This document shows positions 26,810-35,577 of a stretch of 64,000 nt of DNA, in pieces. The position numbers and the translations under genes are program-made. The notes under the pieces are model-generated. The model was not told the DNA's origin, searched no databases, and saw nothing but the letters and a program-made list of their open reading frames with translations. Source of the DNA: Enterobacter_D sp963521185 (GTDB taxonomy: Bacteria; Pseudomonadota; Gammaproteobacteria; Enterobacterales; Enterobacteriaceae); NCBI GenBank assembly GCA_963521185.1, contig CAUQTV010000015.1:1-64000 (forward strand), written 5' to 3'. Position 1 is the first letter of the stretch, and each line of letters opens with the position of its first letter.

Positions 26810-27388
26810 TTACGGCGTGTCCTTAAGCGCGTCCAGCGCGAGATTAAGCTCAACGATATTGACCACCGGTTCGCCGATAAAAGTAAGCAGCGGCGAGGCG
26901 GTATGATTTGTCATTAACTGCGTCACGGTGGCGATCGGCAGATGGCGTGCCGCCGCCACCCGTGGGATTTGCCACGCGGTGGCCTCCGGTGAGAGGCCAT
27001 TATCCAGCCCGCTCGCGGAGGTTGTCACCAGCTCAACCGGCACCTGCGGGCTGGCCTGCGGATTCGCCGCACGCAGGGCCGCCACGCGCGCGCGAACCGC
27101 GTCATCCAGCGCCGGGTTGCTGCCCGCCAGATTACTGCCGCCGGACGCCATCGGATTATACGGCGAATCTGACGTGGCGGAGGGGCGACCGTGAAAATAT
27201 CCTGCGCCAGTGAAGTCCTGGCCTATCAGGCGCGAGCCGCGTACCTCGTCCTGTACGCGGATAAGCGAACCGTTGGCCGCATCGTGGAACCACCACTGAC
27301 CGAGTACCGTGGTGACAAGCGGGTAGAGTCCGCCGGTGATTAACGTTAAAAACAACAGCAGCATAAACGCAGGGCGTAACAGAGCCAT
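26810..27388 (-). CDS. kdpC: KdpC subunit of the potassium pump
   Basis: KdpC is the single-span inner-membrane subunit of the KdpFABC ATPase, assisting nucleotide binding and assembly. I chose the ATG at 27388 because AAGAGG precedes it at good distance and the 192-residue product begins MALLRPAFMLLLFL; two upstream starts overlapping kdpB (27415, 27397) are also possible. One N-terminal transmembrane helix is followed by the soluble domain with GSxLIGQ-like GSRLIGQDF, YFHGRPSA and SGLDNGLSP. Confidence 0.93.
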   Translation of the reverse strand: MALLRPAFMLLLFLTLITGGLYPLVTTVLGQWWFHDAANGSLIRVQDEVRGSRLIGQDFTGAGYFHGRPSATSDSPYNPMASGGSNLAGSNPALDDAVRARVAALRAANPQASPQVPVELVTTSASGLDNGLSPEATAWQIPRVAAARHLPIATVTQLMTNHTASPLLTFIGEPVVNIVELNLALDALKDTP

Positions 27389-27401
27389 CTTGAACATCCT
27401 C

Positions 27402-29450
27402 TTAAACCAGGCCAAACAGCGTTAACAGCAGATCGATCAGCTTGATGCCGACAAACGGCACCAGCAGGCCACCGAGACCGTAAATCCACAGGTTACGGCG
27501 CAGCATCGCCGACGCGGTCAGCGGTTTGTAGCTCACCCCTTTGAGCGCCAGCGGGATCAGGAAAACGATAATCAGGGCATTAAAAATCACCGCGCTCAAA
27601 ATGGCCGAGGCGGGGGAGTGCAGGTGCATGACGTTGAGCGCGTTGAGTTGCGGGTAGGTCGCCGCAAACGCCGCCGGAATAATGGCGAAGTATTTTGCCA
27701 CGTCGTTGGCAATGCTGAATGTCGTGAGCGAACCGCGCGTCATCAGCATCTGTTTACCAATGTGCACCACTTCAATCAGCTTGGTGGGGTTGGAATCCAG
27801 ATCCACCATGTTGCCCGCCTCTTTTGCCGCCTGGGTACCGGAGTTCATCGCGACCGCCACGTCCGCCTGGGCCAGCGCCGGGGCATCATTGGTGCCGTCG
27901 CCGGTCATCGCCACCAGGCGACCTTCGGCCTGATACTGACGAATCAATGCCAGCTTGGCTTCCGGGGTCGCCTCCGCCAGAAAATCATCCACGCCCGCTT
28001 CGGCGGCAATGGCGGCGGCGGTTAAGCGGTTATCCCCGGTGATCATCACCGTCTTGATGCCCATTTTGCGTAGCTGCGCGAAGCGCTCTTTAATGCCACC
28101 TTTGACGATATCTTTCAGCGCAATCACGCCGAGCACGTGAGCGCCTTCCGCGACCACCAGCGGGGTGGAACCCTGTCTGGCGACGCGCTCAACCAGCGCA
28201 TCCACCTCCGGCGGAAAGTGACCGCCGTTGGCCTCGATATGACGGCGCACCGCGTCTACCGAGCCTTTGCGGATCATTCGATCCTGAATGTTAATGCCGC
28301 TCATGCGCGTCTGCGCGGTAAAGGGCACAAAGGTGGCGTTCAGGCTTTGCACGTCGCGCTCGCGCAGATTAAAGCGCTGCTTGGCGAGGATCACAATGCT
28401 GCGGCCTTCCGGTGTTTCATCGGCCAGCGACGATAGCTGCGCGGCGTCGGCCAACGTTTTTTCATCCACGCCATGAGCCGGGAGAAAGTCAGACGCCTGA
28501 CGGTTGCCGAGCGTAATGGTGCCGGTTTTATCCAACAGCAGCACGTCAACATCGCCTGCGGCTTCTACCGCGCGACCGCTGGTGGCAATGACGTTTGCGC
28601 CGAGCATGCGGCTCATCCCCGCCACGCCAATTGCCGACAGCAGCCCGCCAATGGTGGTGGGGATCAGGCACACCAGCAGGGCCACCAGCACGGTCACGCT
28701 GACCGCCGTGCCGCCCCAGGCCGAGAAGGGCCACAGCGTGGCGGTCGCCAGCAGAAAGACTATCGTTAGCGCCACCAGCAAAATGGTCAGGGCGATTTCG
28801 TTCGGCGTTTTGCGACGCTGCGCACCCTCGACCATGGCGATCATGCGATCGAGAAACGTTTCACCGGGATTGACGCTGCACTGGATCACCAGCCAGTCGG
28901 AGAGTATGCGCGTCCCGCCGGTGACCGACGCAAAATCCCCGCCGGATTCGCGGATCACCGGGGCCGATTCCCCGGTTATGGCGCTTTCGTCTACCGAAGC
29001 GCCGCCTTCGATCACCTCGCCGTCGCAGGGAATAATATCCCCCGCTTCGACCAGCACAATATCGCCTTTGCGCAGATCGGCTGACGGCACATGATCGACC
29101 TGCGCGTCATGCTGCGGTGCGCGCAGTTTGCGGGCAAACGCGGTTTTCTGTACGCCCTTCAGACTGTTGGCCTGCGCTTTACTGCGGCCTTCCGCCAGCG
29201 CTTCGGCGAAATTGGCAAACAGTACGGTAAACCACAGCCAGACACTGATTGCGCCGGTAAAGGTGGCGCTGCCGGTAAGATGTCCGGTTGCCATCGCCAC
29301 CGTCAGCAGCGTGGTCAGCACGCTGCCCATCCAGACGATGAACATCACCGGGTTGCGCCACTGCACGCGCGGGCTTAGTTTTTTGAACGACTCTGACAGC
29401 GCCTGACGAACCAGCGCAGGTTCGAGCAGGGCAAGTTGCTTGCGACTCAT
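27402..29450 (-). CDS. kdpB: KdpB, P-type ATPase catalytic subunit
   Basis: KdpB hydrolyses ATP to power potassium uptake through KdpA. The 682-residue protein equals E. coli in length. It shows the actuator motif TGESAPV, the phosphorylation motif DKTGTIT (Asp at about 307), and the hinge motif MTGDGTNDAPAL. It starts 10 bp after the kdpA stop in the kdpFABC operon. Confidence 0.98.
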   Translation of the reverse strand: MSRKQLALLEPALVRQALSESFKKLSPRVQWRNPVMFIVWMGSVLTTLLTVAMATGHLTGSATFTGAISVWLWFTVLFANFAEALAEGRSKAQANSLKGVQKTAFARKLRAPQHDAQVDHVPSADLRKGDIVLVEAGDIIPCDGEVIEGGASVDESAITGESAPVIRESGGDFASVTGGTRILSDWLVIQCSVNPGETFLDRMIAMVEGAQRRKTPNEIALTILLVALTIVFLLATATLWPFSAWGGTAVSVTVLVALLVCLIPTTIGGLLSAIGVAGMSRMLGANVIATSGRAVEAAGDVDVLLLDKTGTITLGNRQASDFLPAHGVDEKTLADAAQLSSLADETPEGRSIVILAKQRFNLRERDVQSLNATFVPFTAQTRMSGINIQDRMIRKGSVDAVRRHIEANGGHFPPEVDALVERVARQGSTPLVVAEGAHVLGVIALKDIVKGGIKERFAQLRKMGIKTVMITGDNRLTAAAIAAEAGVDDFLAEATPEAKLALIRQYQAEGRLVAMTGDGTNDAPALAQADVAVAMNSGTQAAKEAGNMVDLDSNPTKLIEVVHIGKQMLMTRGSLTTFSIANDVAKYFAIIPAAFAATYPQLNALNVMHLHSPASAILSAVIFNALIIVFLIPLALKGVSYKPLTASAMLRRNLWIYGLGGLLVPFVGIKLIDLLLTLFGLV

Positions 29451-29460
29451 GATATGCGCC

Positions 29461-31137
29461 TTAACGGAGTGAAAGGTGTTCTGCGACCGGACCCAATGCC
29501 AGCGCGGGAATAAAGGTTAACGCGCCCACCAGCAGCACGGTGCCAATCAGCAAACCGACGAACAGCGCGCCGTGCGTCGGTAACGTCCCGCTGCCCGCTG
29601 ACTGGCTTTTCTTCGCCACCAGCGAACCGGCGATCGCCATCACCGGGATGATGACGCCAAAGCGACCCACAAACATGCACACCGCGAGTAAGACGTTCCA
29701 GAACGGCGTATTGGCGCTGAGGCCCGCGAAGGCGCTGCCGTTGTTATTGGCGGCGGACGAGACGGCGTACAGCACCTCGCTAAATCCGTGCGTGCCGGGG
29801 TTGAGCATGCCTGCGCGTCCGGCGTCGGTCATCATCGCCAGCGCAGTGCCGAGCAGAACCAGCGCCGGGGTGACGAGGATCGCCAGCGCGGTCATTTTCA
29901 TCTCCCGGACATCGATTTTTTTACCGAGGTATTCCGGCGTGCGGCCAATCATCAGCCCGGCGATAAACACCGCCAGCAGCACAAACAGCAGCATGCCGTA
30001 TAAGCCTGAACCCACGCCGCCAAACACCACTTCGCCGATTTGCATCAGCCACAGCGGCACCATGCCGCCGAGCGCGGTGAAGGAGTCGTGCATGGCGTTC
30101 ACCGCACCGCAGGACGCAGCGGTGGTGATGACCGCAAACAGGCTGCTGACAAGGATCCCAAAGCGGCTCTCTTTGCCTTCCATATTGATGTTGCTGTCCG
30201 CTCCGAGCGCGGTGAAATGCCCATTGCCGGAGAGTTCCGCCCACATCACCAGGCCCGCGCAGACCACAAAAATGATCGACATCGCCCAGAGGATCATATG
30301 GCCCTGTCGCTTGTCGCCTACGGCTAAGCCAAAGGCAAAACAGAGCGCCGCCGGGATAAGAAAAATGGCCAGCATCTGCACCATATTGGTCAGCGCAGTG
30401 GGGTTCTCAAAGGGATGCGCCGAGTTGGCATTGAAGAATCCGCCGCCGTTGGTGCCCAGCATTTTGATCGCTTCCTGCGACGCCACCGGCCCCATCGGCA
30501 GCAAATGCTGTACGCCTTCAAGGGAGGTGAATGGCTGGTAGGGTGAGAGGTTTTGCAGCACGCCCTGCGAGATCAAACACAGCGCGATGAGCAGCGACAG
30601 CGGCAGCAAAATCCACAGTGTGATGCGCGTTAAATCCACCCACGCGTTGCCGAGTGTGCTCATGCTTTGACGGGCAAAGGCGCGAATGAGCGCGAAGATC
30701 ACCGCAATGCCGGTCGCCGCCGAGAGGAAGTTTTGCACCGTCAGCCCGACCATCTGGCTGAAATAGCTCATCGTGCTTTCGCCGCTGTAGGATTGCCAGT
30801 TGGTGTTGGTCACAAAACTTACGGCGGTATTCAGCGCCAGGTGCCACGAAAGACCTGCAAGCTGCTGCGGGTTAAAGGGCAGCACGCCCTGAATCATCAA
30901 TATGATGAATAACGCCAGCAGGCCGAGCAGGTTTATCGTTAAGATCGCCAGTAAATAGTGACGCCAGCCCATCTCCCCTGTGTTGATTCCGAGCATGCGC
31001 CACAGGCGCTGTTCAACGCCGCGCGAACCTGACAGCGGCGTTGTAATCAATGTTGCCAGCACGTTACCCAGCGGGCGAGCCAGCGCAAACAGCACCAGCA
31101 TGAAGCTTGCTATCAATAAAAAAGCCTGGGCCGCCAT
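29461..31137 (-). CDS. kdpA: KdpA, potassium-translocating subunit
   Basis: KdpA is the potassium-channel-like subunit of the pump, with 10 transmembrane segments and four pore loops. The start at 31137 (MAAQAFLLIASF) gives 558 residues, next to the E. coli length of 557, and overlaps the kdpF stop. The frame stays open upstream to 31293, but that part is the kdpF gene in another frame and is not translated as KdpA. Selectivity-filter loops include TNTNWQSYSGE and GTNGGGFFNANS. Confidence 0.97.
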   Translation of the reverse strand: MAAQAFLLIASFMLVLFALARPLGNVLATLITTPLSGSRGVEQRLWRMLGINTGEMGWRHYLLAILTINLLGLLALFIILMIQGVLPFNPQQLAGLSWHLALNTAVSFVTNTNWQSYSGESTMSYFSQMVGLTVQNFLSAATGIAVIFALIRAFARQSMSTLGNAWVDLTRITLWILLPLSLLIALCLISQGVLQNLSPYQPFTSLEGVQHLLPMGPVASQEAIKMLGTNGGGFFNANSAHPFENPTALTNMVQMLAIFLIPAALCFAFGLAVGDKRQGHMILWAMSIIFVVCAGLVMWAELSGNGHFTALGADSNINMEGKESRFGILVSSLFAVITTAASCGAVNAMHDSFTALGGMVPLWLMQIGEVVFGGVGSGLYGMLLFVLLAVFIAGLMIGRTPEYLGKKIDVREMKMTALAILVTPALVLLGTALAMMTDAGRAGMLNPGTHGFSEVLYAVSSAANNNGSAFAGLSANTPFWNVLLAVCMFVGRFGVIIPVMAIAGSLVAKKSQSAGSGTLPTHGALFVGLLIGTVLLVGALTFIPALALGPVAEHLSLR

Positions 31138-31226
31138 CAGAAGGCCTCCGCGTTGACGAGGGCATAAACCAGATAGCCCAACAACAGGAAAACCAGTACC
31201 ACACCGGTTATCACGCCTGCACTCAC
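31137..31226 (-). CDS. kdpF: KdpF, small stabilising subunit
   Basis: KdpF is a 29-residue single-helix membrane peptide that stabilises KdpFABC. It starts at a GTG codon (31226) preceded by a strong GGAGGTGG ribosome site and reads VSAGVITGVVLVFLLLGYLV and on to NAEAF. The stop overlaps the kdpA ATG. Annotation software that demands ATG would extend it to 31334 or miss it. Confidence 0.92.
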   Translation of the reverse strand: MSAGVITGVVLVFLLLGYLVYALVNAEAF

Positions 31227-31308
31227 AATCCACCTCCAGGTGTCTAATTGGATATGCAGTGAAGGTAGGATTTTTGGTGCAAAGATTTTGCAAAATTCGA
31301 AGGGGCCA

Positions 31309-31326
31309 GTGTAAAAAAAGTATAAA
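31309..31326 (-). promoter_or_regulatory. KdpE binding site upstream of kdpF
   Basis: On the minus strand TTTATACTTTTTTTACAC is the same T-rich core as the E. coli KdpE operator, and it lies about 83 bp before the kdpF start, the expected place for activation of the operon. Confidence 0.85.
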
Positions 31327-31537
31327 GACGCCAAAGGCCTTAATTTAACTAGTGGTTAGTATTTATTTAACTTTTCTGTAACTCAATTACACAAAGAAAT
31401 GTAAATATCCCTTAAACAGGGTAAAAAGAGTGGTCGGATGAGTAGTAAAATTACAAACAAAGCGGTACTATTTTGAGCAGTTAACGAAATCCATTTTTCC
31501 GGTGAATGTTTACCGGCCAATTCAGAGGGGAGAGCGT

Positions 31538-31744
31538 ATGTCTTTATACACAGAGTATCCTGCACATGTTGTCATTGCGCGCCGTGCTTTCGCCATTGCG
31601 GCGGGCGTCGCGGCTTTGCCGGTGATGTTGTTCTGGAAGGATCGTGCACGTTTTTACAGCTATCTGCACCGCGTCTGGGCCAAAACGAGCGACAAACCGG
31701 TGTGGATGGATCAGGCCGAGAAAGCGACCTGCGATTTTTATTAA
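31538..31744 (+). CDS. ybfA: YbfA, small membrane-associated protein of unknown function
   Basis: This 68-residue protein matches E. coli YbfA in length and place, divergent from kdpF. I chose the ATG at 31538 after GGGAGAGC; it begins MSLYTEYPAHVV. One hydrophobic segment (about residues 15-34, AFAIAAGVAALPVMLFW) is probably membrane-spanning, and a basic/aromatic tail follows. No function is established. Confidence 0.9.
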   Translation: MSLYTEYPAHVVIARRAFAIAAGVAALPVMLFWKDRARFYSYLHRVWAKTSDKPVWMDQAEKATCDFY

Positions 31745-31774
31745 CAGGCAAAGCGCACACAGCAACCAAAGTAA

Positions 31775-31807
31775 AAAACCGCCAAATCAGATTTGGCGGT
31801 TTTTTTT
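31775..31807 (+). terminator. ybfA intrinsic terminator
   Basis: An 11-bp stem (AACCGCCAAAT pairing with ATTTGGCGGTT) with a 3-nt loop is followed by eight T residues. Confidence 0.93.
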
Positions 31808-31842
31808 ATGCCCGCAGGATTCGCGGTCCCTTGGGCTAACAA

Positions 31843-31856
31843 GCACTGTCCAGTGT
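31843..31856. repeat. short palindrome, copy 1
   Basis: GCACTGTCCAGTGT has 5-bp arms CACTG/CAGTG around TC. As RNA it could form a 7-bp stem with a GUCC loop followed by five U residues. Confidence 0.5.
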
Positions 31857-32039
31857 TTTTCATTGTCGCGTTTAAGCACTTATCGATCAATCGCCTTAAG
31901 CCAAATAAATCCCTAAAAGTCCGCTTCTGGACTAACGATAACAACCCGTATTCATTACCATGCCGTTGTCCCTTTCCGCCATCTCGCACATGGGCACCGA
32001 TTATTCATTAAGGAAAGGAATATTCACTACCGTAAACAG

Positions 32040-32053
32040 GCACTGTCCAGTGC
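32040..32053. repeat. short palindrome, copy 2
   Basis: GCACTGTCCAGTGC has perfect 6-bp arms and shares 13 consecutive bases with copy 1, 197 bp upstream. It lies 64 bp before the small reading frame at 32117. Confidence 0.5.
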
Positions 32054-32116
32054 TTGTGTCCGCCGAATTATCATCGGTGGTAAAACGGTGGGGCGGTTTT
32101 ATGCAAGGACCGCATA

Positions 32117-32224
32117 ATGAAACGCTACGTATGTATCGTGATCATTGTCTCCAGCGCACTGATGATTCGTTGCGACACCTCATTTAAGGTTGCCGTCATG
32201 ACTCTCACACAGCTGGACAAGTAG
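32117..32224 (+). CDS. candidate 35-residue hydrophobic peptide, type I toxin-like layout
   Basis: I do not recognise this gene. An ATG preceded by AAGGA at 7 bp opens a 35-codon frame beginning MKRYVCIVIIVSSALMIRC, then a short polar tail with FKVAVMTLTQLDK, and a strong terminator follows 5 bp after the stop. A charged N-terminus, one hydrophobic segment of about 14 residues with cysteines, and a short tail resemble Hok/Gef toxins (whose tails have a VAxxxAYE element), but it is 15 residues shorter and lacks their LCE motif. A second overlapping frame (MQGPHNETLR) starts at 32101. It might be a degenerate Hok-type peptide, a new small membrane protein, or chance. Confidence 0.5.
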   Translation: MKRYVCIVIIVSSALMIRCDTSFKVAVMTLTQLDK

Positions 32225-32228
32225 CGCC

Positions 32229-32254
32229 CAAGGCCGCCCCGTGCGGCCTTTTTT
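32229..32254 (+). terminator. terminator after the small reading frame
   Basis: A 7-bp stem AGGCCGC/GCGGCCT with a CCCGT-type loop is followed by six T residues. It shows that a transcript is expected to end here, which supports a real gene or RNA just upstream. Confidence 0.88.
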
Positions 32255-32292
32255 ATATCATTTGTGTATCCCTGATGAGATCTACTTCTCCG

Positions 32293-32321
32293 TAGGCACG
32301 GCAAGCCTGCGCCGCCGGGCG
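32293..32321 (-). repeat. single REP-like unit
   Basis: On the minus strand CGCCCGGCGGCGCAGGCTTG followed by CCGTGCC is close to the REP unit at 14228. It lies between the small frame's terminator and ybgA. Confidence 0.6.
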
Positions 32322-32401
32322 TTTTTGACGACAAGCACAGTAATACACCTTCCGGTATCAACTCGCGCTACACTTATTCTTGAAGTGAATAAGGAGTCGC
32401 T

Positions 32402-33358
32402 ATGAGTGAAAAAATCCCTGTTGGCATCAGTGCCTGTTTGTTAGGGGAGCAAGTTCGGTTTGATGGTGGGCATAAGCGCCTGGCGTTTGCGGTTGAAGAG
32501 CTGTCGCCGTGGGTAAAATTTGAAGCGGTGTGCCCGGAAATGGCGATTGGTTTACCGGTGCCGCGCCCGGCGCTGCGGCTGGTGAAAGACGCGGATGGCG
32601 AAATGTCGCTGCGCTTTAGTGACAAACGCGAAGGCAGCCTCACCGCCGACATGCAGCAGTACGCTGAAAAGCGCATCAGCCATTTTGATCGGCTGTGCGG
32701 CTACATCGTCTGCGCGAAATCGCCCAGTTGTGGCATGGAGCGCGTGCGGGTCTACGATCCGGACAGCAACAACAACCGTAAGGCGGGGCGCGGCATTTAC
32801 ACCGACATACTCATGAAAACCTATCCCTGGCTGCCGGTGGAAGAGGATGGACGGCTGCACGATCCGATGATCCGCGAGAACTTCGTTGAACGTCTCTACG
32901 CATTACACGAACTGAACGGCGTGCGCGAGCGGGGGCTGACGCGCGGTGAGCTTATCGCCTATCACAGCCGCTATAAGCTGTTACTGCTGGCGCACTCCCA
33001 GCCTAAATACCGTGAACTTGGGCGCTTTGTGGCCGCCATTCACGAATGGGCCTCCCTTGAGGAGTGGTTCGTCGAATACCGCGCCCGCTTAATGGATCTC
33101 CTTTCCCACCAGGCTACGCGCCGCAATCACACCAACGTGCTGATGCATGTGCAGGGCTATTTCCGCAAACAGCTTAACGCGCGTCAGCGTGAAGAGCTTT
33201 CGTCGCTCATCGATCGTTACCGTCAGGGCAACCAGCCGCTACTTGCGCCGGTCACGCTGCTGAAACACTATATGGCAGAATTCCCCGACGCTTATCTGTC
33301 AGGGCAACGCTACTTTGACCCCTGGCCGGAAGTGCTACGCCTTCGCTACGGGCATTAA
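32402..33358 (+). CDS. ybgA: YbgA, two-domain protein: TudS-type DUF523 plus DUF1722
   Basis: The 318-residue protein has an N-terminal DUF523 domain (about 1-150) and a C-terminal DUF1722 domain (about 185-305). DUF523 proteins include TudS, a [4Fe-4S] enzyme that desulfurises thiouracil; its three cluster cysteines fit Cys12 (SACLLG), Cys44 (CPE) and Cys110 (SPSCG) here, all present. E. coli K-12 YbgA is only about 169 residues and lacks DUF523, so this is the fuller form. phrB follows after 30 bp. Thiouracil or thiolated-nucleobase handling is an inference from the domain. Confidence 0.88.
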   Translation: MSEKIPVGISACLLGEQVRFDGGHKRLAFAVEELSPWVKFEAVCPEMAIGLPVPRPALRLVKDADGEMSLRFSDKREGSLTADMQQYAEKRISHFDRLCGYIVCAKSPSCGMERVRVYDPDSNNNRKAGRGIYTDILMKTYPWLPVEEDGRLHDPMIRENFVERLYALHELNGVRERGLTRGELIAYHSRYKLLLLAHSQPKYRELGRFVAAIHEWASLEEWFVEYRARLMDLLSHQATRRNHTNVLMHVQGYFRKQLNARQREELSSLIDRYRQGNQPLLAPVTLLKHYMAEFPDAYLSGQRYFDPWPEVLRLRYGH

Positions 33359-33388
33359 TCTCGACACGGATAACGATTCAGGAGAGTT

Positions 33389-34807
33389 ATGACCACGCAT
33401 CTGGTCTGGTTTCGCGCGGATTTACGCGCGAACGATAATCTTGCGCTCGCCGCCGCGTGCCGCGACAAACACGCCACTGTGCTGGCCCTCTTTATTGCCA
33501 CGCCGCGGCAATGGAAAATCCATGAGATGGCCCCGCGCCAGGCCGCCTATATTTCATCGCATCTTAACAGCCTGCAACAGACGCTGGCTTCGCTACACAT
33601 CCCGCTTATTTTCAAAGAGGTGGATGATTTTGCCGCCAGCGCAGACGTGGTAAAAAGCGTGTGCGAAGCGCATGACGTCACGCACCTTTTCTACAACTAC
33701 CAATATGAAATCAATGAACGTAAGCGCGATGCCTACATCGAAAAATCGCTGCCCGATGTCGCCTTTCAGGGCTTTGACGACAGCGTGATGCTGGCCCCCG
33801 GCAGCGTGATGACCGGCGGTCATCAGATGTATAAAGTCTTCACGCCGTTTAAGAACGCGTTCCTGAAACGTTTACGTGAAGATTTACCTGAATGCGTCGT
33901 CGCGCCAAAAATGCGGGAGAGCGGGGCGGCTGACGAAAAACCGCACGCGGTCACCCTGAATTATCCGCAGCAGGATTTTGACGCCAATTTATTTCCCGCC
34001 GATGAAAAAGCCGCCATCGCCCGGCTGCGCGAGTTTTGCCAGCAGGGCGCGGGCGAGTATGAAGCGCGGCGCGATTTCCCGTCCATTGACGGCACCAGTC
34101 GCCTGTCGGCCGCGCTGGCGATGGGTGCTCTGTCGCCGCGCCAGTGTCTGCACCGCTTACTCAAAGAGCAGCCCGACGCCCTCGGTGGCGGAGCGGGGTC
34201 AGTGTGGCTTAACGAGCTGATCTGGCGCGAGTTTTATCGTCATCTGATGACCTACCATCCTGAACTGTGCAAGCACCGCCCGTTTATCCAGTGGACCGAG
34301 CGCGTACAGTGGCAGGATAACGCGGCGCACTTGCAGGCCTGGCAGGAGGGGAACACCGGTTATCCGATTGTCGATGCGGCGATGCGCCAGATGAATAAGA
34401 CCGGCTGGATGCACAATCGACTGCGCATGATCACCGCCAGCTTCCTGGTCAAAGACTTACTTATCGACTGGCGCGCCGGAGAGCGTTATTTTATTTCTCA
34501 ACTGATTGACGGCGATCTGGCCGCTAACAACGGTGGCTGGCAGTGGGCCGCCTCAACGGGCAATGATTCAGCCCCCTATTTTCGTATTTTTAACCCGACC
34601 ACGCAGGGTGAAAAATTTGATAAAGAGGGTGATTTCATTCGCCAGTGGGTGTCGGAGCTGGCCGATGTCCCGGTTAAATCGCTGCATGACCCCTGGGGCT
34701 GGGCCGATAAGCAGGGTGTGACCCTGAACTATCCCCGTCCCATTGTTGATCATAAACAGGCGCGCGCCGCCACGCTGGCAGCGTATGAAGCCGCCCGTAA
34801 ATCGTAA
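33389..34807 (+). CDS. phrB: deoxyribodipyrimidine photolyase
   Basis: PhrB repairs cyclobutane pyrimidine dimers using blue light, with FAD and a methenyltetrahydrofolate antenna. The 472-residue length equals E. coli. The N-terminal photolyase domain begins THLVWFRADLR; the C-terminal FAD domain shows NELIWREFYRH, MNKTGWMHNRLRMI and the NNGGWQWAASTGNDSAPYFR signature. It lies 30 bp after ybgA and 12 bp before ybgI, suggesting one transcript. Confidence 0.97.
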   Translation: MTTHLVWFRADLRANDNLALAAACRDKHATVLALFIATPRQWKIHEMAPRQAAYISSHLNSLQQTLASLHIPLIFKEVDDFAASADVVKSVCEAHDVTHLFYNYQYEINERKRDAYIEKSLPDVAFQGFDDSVMLAPGSVMTGGHQMYKVFTPFKNAFLKRLREDLPECVVAPKMRESGAADEKPHAVTLNYPQQDFDANLFPADEKAAIARLREFCQQGAGEYEARRDFPSIDGTSRLSAALAMGALSPRQCLHRLLKEQPDALGGGAGSVWLNELIWREFYRHLMTYHPELCKHRPFIQWTERVQWQDNAAHLQAWQEGNTGYPIVDAAMRQMNKTGWMHNRLRMITASFLVKDLLIDWRAGERYFISQLIDGDLAANNGGWQWAASTGNDSAPYFRIFNPTTQGEKFDKEGDFIRQWVSELADVPVKSLHDPWGWADKQGVTLNYPRPIVDHKQARAATLAAYEAARKS

Positions 34808-34819
34808 AAGAGAATCATG

Positions 34820-35563
34820 ATGAAAAATACCGAACTGGAAAGCCTGATTAACGACAAGCTCAACAGCGCCAGCTTTAGCGATTACGGCCCCAATGGCTTA
34901 CAGGTTGAAGGGCGAGAAACGGTGAAGAAGATCATCACCGGCGTCACCGCAAGTCAGGCGCTGCTCGATGAAGCCGTGCGTCAGCAAGCCGATGCGGTGA
35001 TCGTCCATCACGGCTATTTCTGGAAAAACGAAGCGCCGATTATTCGCGGAATGAAACGCAACCGCCTGAAAACGCTGCTGGCGAACGACATCAACCTGTA
35101 TGGCTGGCACCTGCCGCTGGATGCGCACCCGGAACTGGGCAATAACGTACAGCTGGCAAAACTGCTGGGCATTACCGTGATGGGCGAAATAGAAGAGTTG
35201 CTGCCGTGGGGCGAACTGGCGATCCCGGTACCGGGACTGGAGTTGGCCTCATGGATTGAAGCGCGTCTTGGCCGTCGCCCGTTGTGGAGCGGTGATACCG
35301 GCCCGGACGAGGTGAAGCGCGTGGCGTGGTGCACCGGCGGCGGCCAGGGCTTTATCGATAACGCAGCCCGTTTTGGCGTGGATGCGTTTATCACCGGCGA
35401 AGTCTCCGAGCAGACCATTCATTCCGCGCGCGAGCAGGGGCTGCATTTCTACTCTGCGGGCCATCACGCCACCGAGCGCGGCGGTATTCGTGCGCTCAGC
35501 GAATGGCTCAGCGAAAATACCGACCTCGAAGTGACCTTTATTGATATCCCCAATCCGGCCTGA
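34820..35563 (+). CDS. ybgI: YbgI, Nif3-family metal protein
   Basis: YbgI is a NIF3/DUF34-family protein that forms a toroidal hexamer with a dinuclear metal site. The start at the second ATG (34820) gives the E. coli length of 247 residues. Metal ligands are visible in VIVHHGYFWK near residue 63 and GHHATERGG near residue 215. It stands just before pxpBCA, and a role in metal or oxoproline metabolism has been proposed but not settled. Confidence 0.94.
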   Translation: MKNTELESLINDKLNSASFSDYGPNGLQVEGRETVKKIITGVTASQALLDEAVRQQADAVIVHHGYFWKNEAPIIRGMKRNRLKTLLANDINLYGWHLPLDAHPELGNNVQLAKLLGITVMGEIEELLPWGELAIPVPGLELASWIEARLGRRPLWSGDTGPDEVKRVAWCTGGGQGFIDNAARFGVDAFITGEVSEQTIHSAREQGLHFYSAGHHATERGGIRALSEWLSENTDLEVTFIDIPNPA

Positions 35564-35577
35564 TGTGAGGAACGAAA

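Larger units (their letters stand above)
31808..32116. other. intergenic stretch with paired short palindromes
   Basis: This 309-bp stretch has no convincing gene. It holds two copies of GCACTGTCCAGTG (31843-31855 and 32040-32052), each able to form a small hairpin with loop GTCC, and a small hairpin AGTCC/GGACT at 31918-31933. In E. coli K-12 this neighbourhood contains rhs-related genes; none is seen here. The right part may be the 5' untranslated region of the small reading frame at 32117. Confidence 0.6.

Noticed and set aside
31138..31293. N-terminal extension of KdpA by 52 residues
   Set aside because: The extra region is the kdpF gene in another frame; KdpA homologues start at MAAQ and the length then matches.
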